DNA of 23,852 bases from JAYOFM01 sp038117225 (GCA_038117225.1 JAYOFM010000055.1:1-23852), one strand, 5' to 3'. Shown: positions 7,576 through 16,035, numbered from the stretch's first letter. Translations and numbers: made by a program. Notes: generated from the sequence alone by a model not told the origin.

Positions 7576-8223
7576 ATGTCCATGCCCGTTGATGTCAAAA
7601 TTTGTGGTTTGAGCGATCCTGCGTCGGTCGACGTCGCCGTACAAGCGGGCGCGCGTTTCGTCGGCTTCGTCTTTTTCGCGGCGTCGCCGCGCGCGGTGAC
7701 GCCGGCGCGCGCCGGCGAATTGGCGGCACGTGTGCCGGTGGGCGTGACGCGGGTCGGCCTGATGGTCGACGCCAGTGACAGCGAGATCGATCCGGTGGTC
7801 CAACTGTCCGGCATCGATGTGTTGCAACTGCATGGACGCGAAAGCCCGGAACGGGTCGCCAAGGTGCGCGACCGTTTCGGCCTGCCGGTAATGAAGGCGG
7901 TGGCCATCGCCGGCCCGCAAGACCTGGCGATCGCGCGCGAATTCGAGCACGCCGCCGACATGCTGTTGTTTGACGCCAAGGCGCCGCGCTGGGCGACGAG
8001 GCCGGGCGGCAACGCCGAGCCCTTCGACTGGTCGCTGCTGGGCGGCAGCACCTGGTCGGTACCCTGGTTCCTGGCCGGCGGTCTGCATCCGGACAATCTG
8101 GCCGACGCCGTCGCCACCACCGGGGCGGCGCGGCTCGATGTCTCGTCGGGGGTCGAAAGCGCGCCCGGCGTCAAGGATCATGAACGCATCCGCGCCTTCA
8201 TCGCCGCCGCCCAGGCGCTCTGA
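7576..8223 (+). CDS. trpF: Phosphoribosylanthranilate isomerase
   Basis: Performs the Amadori rearrangement of N-(5'-phosphoribosyl)anthranilate to CdRP in tryptophan synthesis. The 215-residue barrel has VKICGLSDP with catalytic Cys10, LQLHGRE (83-89), the general acid Asp133 in LLFDAKAP, FLAGGLHPDN (165-174) and LDVSSGVE (187-194). Two in-frame ATGs (7576 and 7582) are possible; I use the first. Upstream, a TTGACC at 7506-7511 and the CCCGT/ACGGG hairpin (7515-7527) suggest a separate promoter or leader, but the -10 is poor. trpB and trpA follow on the same strand. Confidence 0.96.
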   Translation: MSMPVDVKICGLSDPASVDVAVQAGARFVGFVFFAASPRAVTPARAGELAARVPVGVTRVGLMVDASDSEIDPVVQLSGIDVLQLHGRESPERVAKVRDRFGLPVMKAVAIAGPQDLAIAREFEHAADMLLFDAKAPRWATRPGGNAEPFDWSLLGGSTWSVPWFLAGGLHPDNLADAVATTGAARLDVSSGVESAPGVKDHERIRAFIAAAQAL

Positions 8224-8301
8224 CCTCGACGCCTCGATCGCGTGAAAGTCCTGTTATTTCCGCTTCTTCGTTGATAGAACCGGGGTTCAGGAGAGGGTGC
8301 G

Positions 8302-9513
8302 ATGAACAAGCTGAATACCTACCAGGCCGGCCCCGACGAGGCCGGGCATTTCGGCATCTACGGCGGCCGCTACGTTGCCGAGACGCTGATGCCGTTGATC
8401 CTTCAGGTCGAACAGGCCTACGAGACGTACAAGGATGACCCGGAGTTCAAGAGCGAACTCGACGGCTATCTGAAGCACTACGTGGGTCGGCCGAGCCCGC
8501 TCTATTTCGCCGAGCGGCTGACCGCGCACCTTGGCGGCGCCAAGGTCTATCTCAAGCGCGACGAGCTGAACCATACGGGTGCTCACAAGATCAACAGCTG
8601 CATGGGCCAGATTCTGCTCGCTCGCCGCATGGGCAAGCCGCGCATCATCGCCGAAACCGGCGCCGGCCAGCACGGCGTCGCCGTGGCCACCGTGTGCGCC
8701 CTGTTCGGGCTGCCGTGCGTCGTCTACATGGGCGAGACCGACGTCGAGCGCCAGAAGCCCAACGTCTTCCGCATGAAGCTGCTGGGCGCCGAGGTGCGAC
8801 CGGTGACATCGGGCACCGGCACGCTGAAGGACGCCATGAACGAGGCGCTGCGCGACTGGGTCGCCAATGTTGACGATACCTACTACCTGATCGGTACCGT
8901 CGCCGGGCCGCATCCCTATCCGCAGATGGTGCGTGATTTCCAGTGCGTCATCGGCGACGAGGCAAAAGTGCAGATGCAGGAGGCCGAGGGCCGACTGCCC
9001 GACAGTCTGGTCGCCTGCGTCGGCGGCGGCTCCAACGCCATGGGGCTGTTCTATCCGTTCCTCGATGACGAGGACGTCAAGATCATCGGTGTCGAGGCCG
9101 GCGGCCACGGCACCGACACGGACGAACACTGCGCCAGCCTGACCGCCGGCATGCCCGGCGTGCTGCACGGTAACCGCACCTACCTGCTGCAGACGCCGGA
9201 AGGCCAGATCAGGGACGGTCACTCGATCTCCGCCGGGCTTGATTACCCAGGTATCGGGCCGGAGCATTCATGGCTCAAGGACTCGGGCCGCGTCGAATAC
9301 GTCTCCATCACCGATACCGAGGCGCTCGAGGCCTTTCAACTCCTGACCCGTATGGAAGGCATCATCCCGGCCTTGGAACCGGCGCACGCGCTGGCCCATG
9401 TGGCCAAGGCGGCGCCCGGCCTGCCGAAGGATCACATCATGCTGATGAACCTCTGCGGTCGCGGCGATAAGGATGTGTTCACCGTCGGCGCCGCCCTCGG
9501 CATGGAACTGTAG
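8302..9513 (+). CDS. trpB: Tryptophan synthase, beta subunit
   Basis: PLP enzyme that condenses indole with serine to give tryptophan, in an alpha2-beta2 complex with TrpA. The 403-residue protein is the bacterial TrpB1 type. HTGAHKINS holds the PLP lysine Lys96 (E. coli Lys87), AETGAGQHG the catalytic Glu118, and GGGSNAMG (241-248) the phosphate-binding loop. It ends with CGRGDKDVF. The ATG at 8302 has AGGAGAGG a few bases upstream. The stop is 12 nt before the trpA start, in keeping with equal expression of the two subunits. Confidence 0.98.
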   Translation: MNKLNTYQAGPDEAGHFGIYGGRYVAETLMPLILQVEQAYETYKDDPEFKSELDGYLKHYVGRPSPLYFAERLTAHLGGAKVYLKRDELNHTGAHKINSCMGQILLARRMGKPRIIAETGAGQHGVAVATVCALFGLPCVVYMGETDVERQKPNVFRMKLLGAEVRPVTSGTGTLKDAMNEALRDWVANVDDTYYLIGTVAGPHPYPQMVRDFQCVIGDEAKVQMQEAEGRLPDSLVACVGGGSNAMGLFYPFLDDEDVKIIGVEAGGHGTDTDEHCASLTAGMPGVLHGNRTYLLQTPEGQIRDGHSISAGLDYPGIGPEHSWLKDSGRVEYVSITDTEALEAFQLLTRMEGIIPALEPAHALAHVAKAAPGLPKDHIMLMNLCGRGDKDVFTVGAALGMEL

Positions 9514-9525
9514 GGGGGTCGATCG

Positions 9526-10359
9526 TTGATTGCTGAAACCCGTATCGACCGCCGCTTCGCCGCGCTCAAGGCGGAAGGCCGCGCCGGCCTCGTCACCTTC
9601 GTCACCGCTGGCGATCCGGATGAGGCGACATCGCGCGCCATCCTCGCCGGCATCGCCGACGCCGGCGCCGACCTTATCGAACTCGGCGTGCCGTTTTCCG
9701 ATCCCATGGCCGATGGTCCGGCGATCCAGGCATCGTCCCTGCGCGCCCTCAAGAAGGGCATGACCCTGGCCAAGGTGCTGGGGATGGTGCGCGACTACCG
9801 CCAGCAGGATAACGAGACGCCGATCATCCTGATGGGTTACTTCAACCCCATCTATATCTACGGCGTCGAGGCGTTCCTGGCCGATGCCAAGGCGGCCGGC
9901 GTCGACGGTCTGATCACGGTCGACATGCCGCCCGAGGAAGCCGCCGATCTCTGCATTCCGGCGACAGAGGCGGGCATCAACTTCATCTTCCTGACCGCGC
10001 CGACGACCGATGACGCGCGCCTGCCGGTGGTGCTGGAACGGGCATCCGGGTTCGTCTACTTCGTCTCCATTACCGGCATTACCGGCACCCGCTCCGCCGT
10101 GACCTCGGAGGTCGCCGCGCATGTTAACCGCATTAAGGCGCTGACCGATTTGCCGGTCGCCGTCGGCTTCGGAATCCGCACGCCGGATCAGGCGGCTGCG
10201 TTCGCCGGTGTCGCCGATGCCGCCGTGGTCGGCACGGCGCTGGTCGACATCGTTACCGAAAATCTCGACGCCGACGGCAATGCCGGCCCCGAAACGGCAT
10301 CCCGTGTGCTCGACATGGTCAAGTCGCTGGCCGATGGGGTTCGGGAGGTGTCCAAGTGA
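9526..10359 (+). CDS. trpA: Tryptophan synthase, alpha subunit
   Basis: Splits indole-3-glycerol phosphate into indole and glyceraldehyde 3-phosphate; the indole is tunnelled to TrpB. The 277-residue TIM barrel has the catalytic Glu52 in LIELGVPFSDPMADGP and Asp63 (E. coli Glu49 and Asp60). It also has FVTAGDP (25-31) and the YFVSITGITG segment before the phosphate site. The only start compatible with the family N-terminus is TTG at 9526, preceded by a GGGGGG ribosome site about 8 nt away. Its stop overlaps the accD GTG start by 4 nt. Confidence 0.97.
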   Translation: MIAETRIDRRFAALKAEGRAGLVTFVTAGDPDEATSRAILAGIADAGADLIELGVPFSDPMADGPAIQASSLRALKKGMTLAKVLGMVRDYRQQDNETPIILMGYFNPIYIYGVEAFLADAKAAGVDGLITVDMPPEEAADLCIPATEAGINFIFLTAPTTDDARLPVVLERASGFVYFVSITGITGTRSAVTSEVAAHVNRIKALTDLPVAVGFGIRTPDQAAAFAGVADAAVVGTALVDIVTENLDADGNAGPETASRVLDMVKSLADGVREVSK

Positions 10360-11420
10360 ACTGGCTGACGAATTTCGTCAAACCGAAACTGCGTGAACTG
10401 GTTGGCGGCAAGCGCGAGGTGCCGGAAAACCTCTGGCACAAGTGTTCCAATTGCGGCCAGATGATCTTCCATCGCGACCTGGTGAAGAATCTGCACGTGT
10501 GCCAGCACTGCGGTCATCACATGCGCATCGCCGCCCGGGCGCGCCTCAAGATGCTGTTCGATGAAGGGGCCTACGAGACCGTCAAACTGCCGAAAGCAGT
10601 CGCCGATCCCTTGAAGTTCAAGGACATGAAACGATACGCCGATCGCATCAAGGAAGCGCGCAACAAGACCGGCGAGGACGAGGCCCTGGTCGTCGCCCAC
10701 GGGCGTATGAGCAATGAGATCGGCGGCGGCACGGTGGTCATCGCGGTGATGAATTTCGATTTTCTCGGCGGTTCCATGGGCATCGCCGTCGGTGACGGCC
10801 TGGTCGCGGCGGCGCGGCTGGCGGTGGAAAAATCAGCGCCGTTTATCGTCGTCACCGGTTCCGGCGGCGCGCGCATGCAGGAAGGCATCCTGTCGCTGAT
10901 GCAGATGGCGCGTTCCACCATCGCGGTGGAAGAAGTGAAGGACGCCGGCCTGCCCTACATCGTCGTACTGGGTGATCCGACCACCGGCGGCGTCTCGGCG
11001 TCATTCGCCATGCTTGGCGATATCGCCCTGGCCGAGCCAGGGGCACTGATCGGCTTCGCCGGCCAGCGGGTGATCGAGCAGACCATCCGCGAAAAACTGC
11101 CGGAAGGGTTTCAGCGCGCCGAATACCTGGAAGAACACGGCATGATCGACCGGGTGGTGCCGCGCCACCAGTTGCGCGACCAGTTGATCAACATCGTCAC
11201 CCTGCTGACCCGCCCGGCGGTGTCGGCGGATATTCCGGCACCGGACGCCGAAATTCTGTCCCCGGAACCCGCCGACAATGCGACGGATGCCACCGATGCG
11301 ACTGGCGGCAAGAACGTTATCCCGGTCGTCGAGGTGAGCGCCGACGCGGTGGAAATCATCCCGCCCGAGCCGGTCGAACCGCCGGATTCCCTGGAAAAAA
11401 TTGGTCCCCGGGAATCCTAA
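10356..11420 (+). CDS. accD: Acetyl-CoA carboxylase, carboxyltransferase beta subunit
   Basis: With AccA it transfers the carboxyl group from biotin to acetyl-CoA, making malonyl-CoA for fatty-acid synthesis. The 354-residue protein has an N-terminal zinc ribbon with Cys30, Cys33, Cys49 and Cys52. The carboxyltransferase fold follows, with GSGGARMQEG (168-177) and GDPTTGGVSASFA (206-218). A Pro/Asp/Glu-rich tail (about 286-354) makes it longer than E. coli AccD (304). It starts at GTG 10356 in a GTGA overlap with trpA. The stop overlaps the tail of the convergent NHL gene by 4 nt. trpA-accD-folC is a common order, but here folC is displaced. Confidence 0.96.
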   Translation: MNWLTNFVKPKLRELVGGKREVPENLWHKCSNCGQMIFHRDLVKNLHVCQHCGHHMRIAARARLKMLFDEGAYETVKLPKAVADPLKFKDMKRYADRIKEARNKTGEDEALVVAHGRMSNEIGGGTVVIAVMNFDFLGGSMGIAVGDGLVAAARLAVEKSAPFIVVTGSGGARMQEGILSLMQMARSTIAVEEVKDAGLPYIVVLGDPTTGGVSASFAMLGDIALAEPGALIGFAGQRVIEQTIREKLPEGFQRAEYLEEHGMIDRVVPRHQLRDQLINIVTLLTRPAVSADIPAPDAEILSPEPADNATDATDATGGKNVIPVVEVSADAVEIIPPEPVEPPDSLEKIGPRES

Positions 11421-12277
11421 GGCAGTTTCAGTGAATAGCGGACGATCCGGTCATTGCCGGAATCCGAAAACCAAACGGTGTTGCCCCTGATCTCGACGCC
11501 TTCCGGCGTGGTGAAATTTCCCGGCCCCTTGCCGCTGCTTCCCGATCCCAGCACCAATAGCAGGCTGCCGTCGGCGGCGATGATCTTGATCTGGTGATTG
11601 TTCTTGTCGGCGGCGATCAGGGTGCCGTCGGGCAATACGTCCTGGTAGCGCACGCCGTCGAAGTTGTACGGCTTGCCCTTCAGCTGCCGCTTGATCACAA
11701 GATCCGGTGACAGCAACACCATGCGGTCGTTGCCGGCATCGGCGAGCCAGATGTCGCCGTTGGGATCAAGCTCAAGATCATGCGGCGACGACAGTCCGGT
11801 CAGTTCGCCGACGACCTTGCCGCCCTGGTAGGCGACGACGTTATGAGACCAGGCGCCGGCGACATAAACGCGCCCATTCGGATGGATCAGCACGCCTTCG
11901 GGCCCGCGAATGCGTTCCGAGAGCTCACCGACCAGCTTGGCCCGCAATCCGGTCATCTCGTATATCGTCACCCGATTGTTGTGGGTGTCGGCGATGTAGG
12001 CGCGGCCGGCGCCATCGAAATCCACGTCGTGGGTGCCGGACTGATGGTCGGCGCCGAATTCGCCGACCAGCGTCAGGCTGTCGGGGTCGAGAATGGCGAC
12101 CCGGTTGTTACCGACATCGGCGACGAACAGATACTTGCCATCGGGCGACAACTTAAGATCGTGCGGATTGCTCAGCGCCACCGTGCTGGCCGCCTCGAAG
12201 GAGGCGGCGGGCTGAGCATGCCCCGGGTTGATGACAAGCAGGCCAAACACGGCGGCCAGCAGCAAACGATCGATCAT
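11417..12277 (-). CDS. Secreted NHL-repeat beta-propeller protein
   Basis: The 286-residue product begins with a Sec signal peptide (about 1-21, cleavage after GHA). It then shows repeated beta-propeller blades of the NHL type, each with a PHDL/PEGV segment followed by ADxxNNRV-like motifs (about 38-60, 83-103, 167-185, 264-283). This predicts an exported, probably periplasmic, single propeller that binds a ligand or protein; no catalytic residues can be assigned. The ATG at 12277 has GGAGACC just upstream on the minus strand. The gene points toward accD and its TAG overlaps the accD TAA. It separates accD from folC, so it looks like a lineage-specific insertion. Confidence 0.85.
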   Translation of the reverse strand: MIDRLLLAAVFGLLVINPGHAQPAASFEAASTVALSNPHDLKLSPDGKYLFVADVGNNRVAILDPDSLTLVGEFGADHQSGTHDVDFDGAGRAYIADTHNNRVTIYEMTGLRAKLVGELSERIRGPEGVLIHPNGRVYVAGAWSHNVVAYQGGKVVGELTGLSSPHDLELDPNGDIWLADAGNDRMVLLSPDLVIKRQLKGKPYNFDGVRYQDVLPDGTLIAADKNNHQIKIIAADGSLLLVLGSGSSGKGPGNFTTPEGVEIRGNTVWFSDSGNDRIVRYSLKLP

Positions 12278-12315
12278 GGTCGGTCTCCATCCACGCGAGG
12301 CAGGTCTCCCGATTC

Positions 12316-12344
12316 GATATTTGCGGCCCGGGGCGGAATTTCAA
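12316..12344 (-). promoter_or_regulatory. Possible promoter for the NHL-repeat gene
   Basis: On the minus strand TTGAAA (12339-12344) is followed after 17 nt by AATATC (12316-12321); an alternative -10 is TATCGA two bases further on. It is about 40 nt upstream of the NHL ATG. A GC-rich hairpin (CCCGGGG / CCCC-T-GGG, 12327-12354) overlaps the spacer. The -10 is weak. Confidence 0.33.
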
Positions 12345-12371
12345 GCCCCCTGGGTCGGCGGATGGCCATCG

Positions 12372-12638
12372 CTAGTCGAACGAAACCTCGGCACCAGGGC
12401 AGACGGTCGCCGGACCGGCCGGCGACATGAAGTCGGACCAGATGGCGTTATGGTGGTCGATGATCTGGGTGGCGCTCAGGTGCGGCCGGTCAGCCGTTGT
12501 GTGGCCGTCGCTGGGCACGACGGTGGCATGGCCGCGGGCGAGGGCGCTGCGCACCGTGGTGTCGACGCAATAATCAGTAGCGCAGCCGGTGATGATCAGC
12601 CGTCGGGCCGCGATCGCGCGCAGCAGGTCCTCCAGCGC
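12372..12638 (-). pseudogene. C-terminal remnant of an isochorismatase-family cysteine hydrolase
   Basis: The last 88 codons of this minus-strand frame read like the C-terminal half of an isochorismatase/nicotinamidase-fold hydrolase. LIITGCATDYCVDTTVR carries the nucleophilic-type Cys, and SDGHTTAD and HHNAIW follow. The usual N-terminal half, which supplies the catalytic Asp and Lys, is absent. Upstream of about 12638 the frame runs into sequence that is antisense to folC and shows no family similarity. No start codon or ribosome site is evident at the break. The fragment therefore appears to be a truncated, non-functional gene whose 5' half was lost at the junction with folC. The frame's stop is at 12372-12374. 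Confidence 0.75.
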
Positions 12639-12683
12639 CGCGCGGCCTTGACAGGGCCGAGCCGGCGGGCGATGGGAGCGGCC

Positions 12684-13970
12684 ATGACAGCCATGTACAG
12701 TGACACCATACTCGAGCGCCTGTTGGCGCTGCATCCGAAACTGGTCGACCTGTCCCTCGGCCGGGTCGAGCGGCTGTTGGCGGCGTTGGGCAACCCCGAG
12801 CGACAATTGCCGCCGGTGGTTCACGTCACCGGTACCAACGGCAAGGGCTCCAGCGTGGCCATGCTGCGCGCGATGCTGGAGGCGGCGGGCTATCGGACGC
12901 ATGTCTATGTGTCGCCGCATCTGGTGCGTTTCCATGAGCGTATTCGTCTCGCTGGTGAGCTGATCGACGAGCCGGCGCTGGCGGAATTGCTGGAACAATG
13001 CGAACGGGCCAACGGCGCCGAGCCGATTACTTTTTTTGAAATCACCACCGCCGCCGCGCTGCTGGCGTTTTCTCGCGTGCCGGCGGATATCGTGCTGCTC
13101 GAAAATGGCCTCGGCGGCCGTCTCGATGCCACCAACGTGGTCGAGCGGCCGGCGCTGACGGTGATCACCCCCATATCGCTCGATCATCAACAGTTTCTCG
13201 GTGACAGCCTCGCCGCCATCGCCTTCGAGAAGGCCGGCATCATCAAGCCGGGCGTGCCGTGCGTGCTGGCGCCGCAACCGGACGCCGCCGACGCGGTGAT
13301 CGCCGAACAGGCCATCGCCCGCGGCGCAACGCTGCTGAAGGCCGGCCGTGATTGGGGCGTCGCCGGGCATGCGGGCGGTTTGCGCTACGAAGACGCCGCC
13401 GGTGGCATCGATCTGCCGCCGCCGGCGTTGTTGGGCGCGCACCAGATCGTCAACGCCGGCGTCGCCATTGCCTGTGCCCGCCACCTGGACGGCTTCGACA
13501 TATCCACCGCGCAGATCGCCGACGGCCTGCGCACGGTGACCTGGCCGGGCCGCCTGCAGCGCCTGACCCACGGCCCGCTCGTCGAGGCGCTGGCTGACGG
13601 GCATGAGCTCTGGTACGACGGCGGTCATAATCCGGCCGCCGGCGAATGCCTCGCCGCTCAGGCCGCCGGTCCGTGGGCCGATCGGCCGCTCGACCTGATC
13701 GTCGGCATGCTGAATTCCAAGAACTGGACCGCCTATCTGGAACCCCTGGCACCGCGTGTGCGGCGCCTGGTGGCGATCCCGGTTTCCGGTTCCGATGCTT
13801 CGCTGGCGCCGGAAACCCTGGTCGAAACCGCGCGTGGTCTGGGGATGTCCGCAACCACCGCGCCCGATGTGGCCGCCGCCGCGGCGGCGCTTTCGGACAA
13901 GGCCGACGGCCGGGTCCTCATCTGCGGCTCGCTCTATCTGGGAACCGAAGTGTTGGCGCAAAACGGTTAG
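12684..13970 (+). CDS. folC: Dihydrofolate synthase / folylpolyglutamate synthase
   Basis: Adds glutamate to dihydropteroate and extends polyglutamate tails on folates, using ATP. The 428-residue Mur-ligase-family protein has the P-loop VTGTNGKGSS (48-57), GLGGRLDATN (142-151), ISLDHQQFLG (164-173), FEKAGIIKPG (181-190) with the probable carbamylated Lys183, and YDGGHNP (311-317). ATGs at 12672, 12684 and 12693 are in frame. I choose 12684 because GGGAG lies 5 nt upstream. A perfect TTGACA is at 12648-12653 but has no acceptable -10. The gene begins only about 46 nt from the truncated hydrolase, so its upstream region has probably been remodelled. Confidence 0.95.
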   Translation: MTAMYSDTILERLLALHPKLVDLSLGRVERLLAALGNPERQLPPVVHVTGTNGKGSSVAMLRAMLEAAGYRTHVYVSPHLVRFHERIRLAGELIDEPALAELLEQCERANGAEPITFFEITTAAALLAFSRVPADIVLLENGLGGRLDATNVVERPALTVITPISLDHQQFLGDSLAAIAFEKAGIIKPGVPCVLAPQPDAADAVIAEQAIARGATLLKAGRDWGVAGHAGGLRYEDAAGGIDLPPPALLGAHQIVNAGVAIACARHLDGFDISTAQIADGLRTVTWPGRLQRLTHGPLVEALADGHELWYDGGHNPAAGECLAAQAAGPWADRPLDLIVGMLNSKNWTAYLEPLAPRVRRLVAIPVSGSDASLAPETLVETARGLGMSATTAPDVAAAAAALSDKADGRVLICGSLYLGTEVLAQNG

Positions 13971-13998
13971 GCAATCGCCACGTGGATAAGGAACAACG

Positions 13999-14178
13999 AT
14001 GAGTATCTTCGGCATCGGTGCCATCCTGGTCGGGCTTTCTGCGCTGTTCGGCTATCTCAATCACCGGGTTCTGCGCCTGCCCCACACCATCGGATTGGTG
14101 GTTATCGCGTTGGCGGCGTCGCTGGCGATCATTGCTTATGATCTGATCGATCCGTCGCTTGGCATCGCGAGCAAGTGA
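13999..14178 (+). pseudogene. N-terminal piece of a frameshifted cation/proton antiporter
   Basis: A 59-residue frame with AAGGAAC ahead of the ATG encodes two hydrophobic segments (about 3-18 and 31-47) and ends IDPSLGIASK before TGA. The next frame starts at GTG 14175, overlapping the stop by 4 nt, and continues exactly where an NhaP-type antiporter would continue (QIDFNATLMHG). In homologues I recall, these parts form one chain. Restoring a single G at about 14175 (AAG-GTG-ACG) would fuse them. So this is either a 1-nt deletion, a sequencing error, or a naturally split, coupled pair. It follows folC by 28 nt. Confidence 0.7.
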
Positions 14179-15245
14179 CGGGTTTGCTGCGCCAGATCGA
14201 TTTCAACGCGACCCTGATGCACGGCATGCTCAGTTTCATGCTGTTCGCCGGCGCCCTGCATGCGGACTTTTCCGCCCTCAAGAGCCGGCGGTTTGCCATC
14301 GGTGCCATGGCGGTGCTGGGGACGTTGATTTCGACGTTCGTCGTCGGTGGCTTGATGTGGTGGTTGCTGGGGATGTTCGGTGTCGCCTTGCCGTTCATCT
14401 GGGCGCTGGTGTTCGGCGCGCTGATCAGCCCGACCGATCCGGTGGCGGTGCTGGGCTTGTTCAAATCCGTCCGCGTGCCCGATACCCTGCAGGCCAAGAT
14501 GGCCGGTGAATCGCTGTTCAACGACGGAGTCGGCGTGGTGCTGTTCACGGTAATCGTCGCCATTGCCGTTGCCGGCGATGGCGGCGACGCCATGGGGCCC
14601 GCCGAGATCGCCAAATTGTTCTTCACCGAGGTGGCCGGCGGCGCGACCCTCGGCCTGGTCGCCGGCTACATCGGTTACCGGGCGCTCTACAATATCGACG
14701 AGGCCAGCCTGGAGGTGCTGATCACCCTGGCGCTGGTCATGGTGACCTACGCGCTGGCGCTGGCGCTGCACATGAGCGGACCGATCGCCATGGTCGTCGC
14801 CGGCCTGTTTATCGGCAACCGCGGCGTCAAATACGCCATGAGCGAGAAAACCCGCGCCGACGTGCTGACCTTCTGGACCTTGATCGACGAGATCCTCAAT
14901 TCGGTGCTGTTTCTGTTGATCGGCATGGAAGTGCTGGTGGTCGCCGAACGGGTCGATCTGTTGGCCTACGCTCTGTTGGCCATCCCGGTGACCCTGTTCG
15001 CGCGCACGCTCAGCGTGACCATCCCGATGGCTTTGCTGGCACGTTGGCGGACCTTCACCCGGGGCGCGGTACCGGTGTTGATCTGGGGCGGCTTGCGCGG
15101 CGGTATCGCGGTGGCGCTGGCGCTTTCCCTGCCGCCGAGTGAGCACAAGGCGACCATCCTCGGCATCACCTACGGGGTCGTGCTGTTTTCCATCATCGTT
15201 CAGGGTTTGACCGTCAAGCCGCTGGTCAAGCGGATGGTCGGCTGA
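14175..15245 (+). CDS. Cation:proton antiporter (NhaP/CPA1 type), main part, 5' frameshifted
   Basis: The 356-residue frame encodes most of a monovalent cation/proton antiporter of the Na+/H+ exchanger superfamily, in the inner membrane. Visible motifs are SPTDPVAV (85-92), ESLFNDGVG (112-120) with the ion-binding Asn-Asp pair, and GGLRGGIAVALAL (305-317), with about ten hydrophobic segments. Family members are normally about 410-420 residues; the missing N-terminal helices are encoded in the preceding frame at 13999-14178. GTG 14175 could allow coupled reinitiation. If the break is real, loss of the first two helices would probably abolish function unless the two pieces assemble. It ends 7 nt before the convergent OmpA-domain gene. 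Confidence 0.82.
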   Translation: MTGLLRQIDFNATLMHGMLSFMLFAGALHADFSALKSRRFAIGAMAVLGTLISTFVVGGLMWWLLGMFGVALPFIWALVFGALISPTDPVAVLGLFKSVRVPDTLQAKMAGESLFNDGVGVVLFTVIVAIAVAGDGGDAMGPAEIAKLFFTEVAGGATLGLVAGYIGYRALYNIDEASLEVLITLALVMVTYALALALHMSGPIAMVVAGLFIGNRGVKYAMSEKTRADVLTFWTLIDEILNSVLFLLIGMEVLVVAERVDLLAYALLAIPVTLFARTLSVTIPMALLARWRTFTRGAVPVLIWGGLRGGIAVALALSLPPSEHKATILGITYGVVLFSIIVQGLTVKPLVKRMVG

Positions 15246-15252
15246 CGCCGTT

Positions 15253-16035
15253 TTAGGACTGCATGTTCGAGGCGCCGCAGCGCAGCACCACCTCAACCCG
15301 GCGGTTGGCCCGTTCGTTGACGTTGTCGCCGGTGAGCACGGCGAGACGCCGCTCGCCCCAGGCCACCGCCGGCTTGACGGAAATGCCGTCGGGCAGCGCC
15401 TTTTGCAAACGCTGGGTCACCGTGGCGGCGCGTTTCAGCGCCAGGGTCTGGTTGGCGCCATCACGGCCGACCGTGTCGGCGTGGCCGGTGGCCTGCACGG
15501 CACAGCCGTCGCGGCCGGCGGCGGTCTCCGTGAGCCGCGACGCCGTGGTTGCCACAACACCGTCGAGCCAGGGGCCGTCGAAACTGCCGACGTTGAGGAA
15601 ATCGATGGTCAGCACCAGGGCCGCCGGGCCGTCCATGGCCGCCGTGGTGACCGGCGCCACGGGCGGCATTGGCGCCATGGTCGCCGCCGCCTTGGTTGCC
15701 GGCATTGTATCCTGGGGCGCCGCCTTTTCCATGCGGGCGATGGCGTCATCCAGCTTGGCGACCGCGCCTTGCAGCGTCGTCGCCACGTCGCCGACGGTCG
15801 CGCCGATGGATTTGATCTCGCCTTCCAGTCCGTCCAGCCGCGTCGTCAACGCCTCGCCGGTCTCGCCGCCGCCTGGCCGCAGGCCCGCCTCGATGCGTTC
15901 CAGCCGCGTCTCCAGGGATCGCTCAAAGGCGAACGAGACCTTGTCATCGGCCAGATACAGCGCGCCCAGCGTGAACAGCGCCGTCCAGACGCCGACGAGC
16001 AGGGCCAATAAAACCGTCTTCCCGGCATTCTTCAT
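15253..16035 (-). CDS. OmpA-domain protein with N-terminal membrane anchor and coiled stalk
   Basis: The 260-residue product has an uncleaved-looking membrane segment (about 7-28), a heptad-like helical stalk (about 35-104) and an Ala/Pro/Met-rich linker (105-136). A C-terminal OmpA/MotB peptidoglycan-binding domain follows (about 140-254). GHADTVG contains Asp187 and LALKR has Arg202, 15 residues apart like the diaminopimelate-binding Asp/Arg pair of OmpA-type domains; ANRRVEV is at 243-249. It probably links the inner membrane to the cell wall. It is not MotB: there is no proton-channel Asp in the helix. Its 3' end faces the antiporter. Confidence 0.82.
   Translation of the reverse strand: MKNAGKTVLLALLVGVWTALFTLGALYLADDKVSFAFERSLETRLERIEAGLRPGGGETGEALTTRLDGLEGEIKSIGATVGDVATTLQGAVAKLDDAIARMEKAAPQDTMPATKAAATMAPMPPVAPVTTAAMDGPAALVLTIDFLNVGSFDGPWLDGVVATTASRLTETAAGRDGCAVQATGHADTVGRDGANQTLALKRAATVTQRLQKALPDGISVKPAVAWGERRLAVLTGDNVNERANRRVEVVLRCGASNMQS

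Noticed and set aside
14136..15296. 386-residue minus-strand frame opposite the antiporter
   Set aside because: Low-complexity Gln/His/Asp/Arg composition typical of an antisense frame; the plus strand carries clear antiporter motifs.
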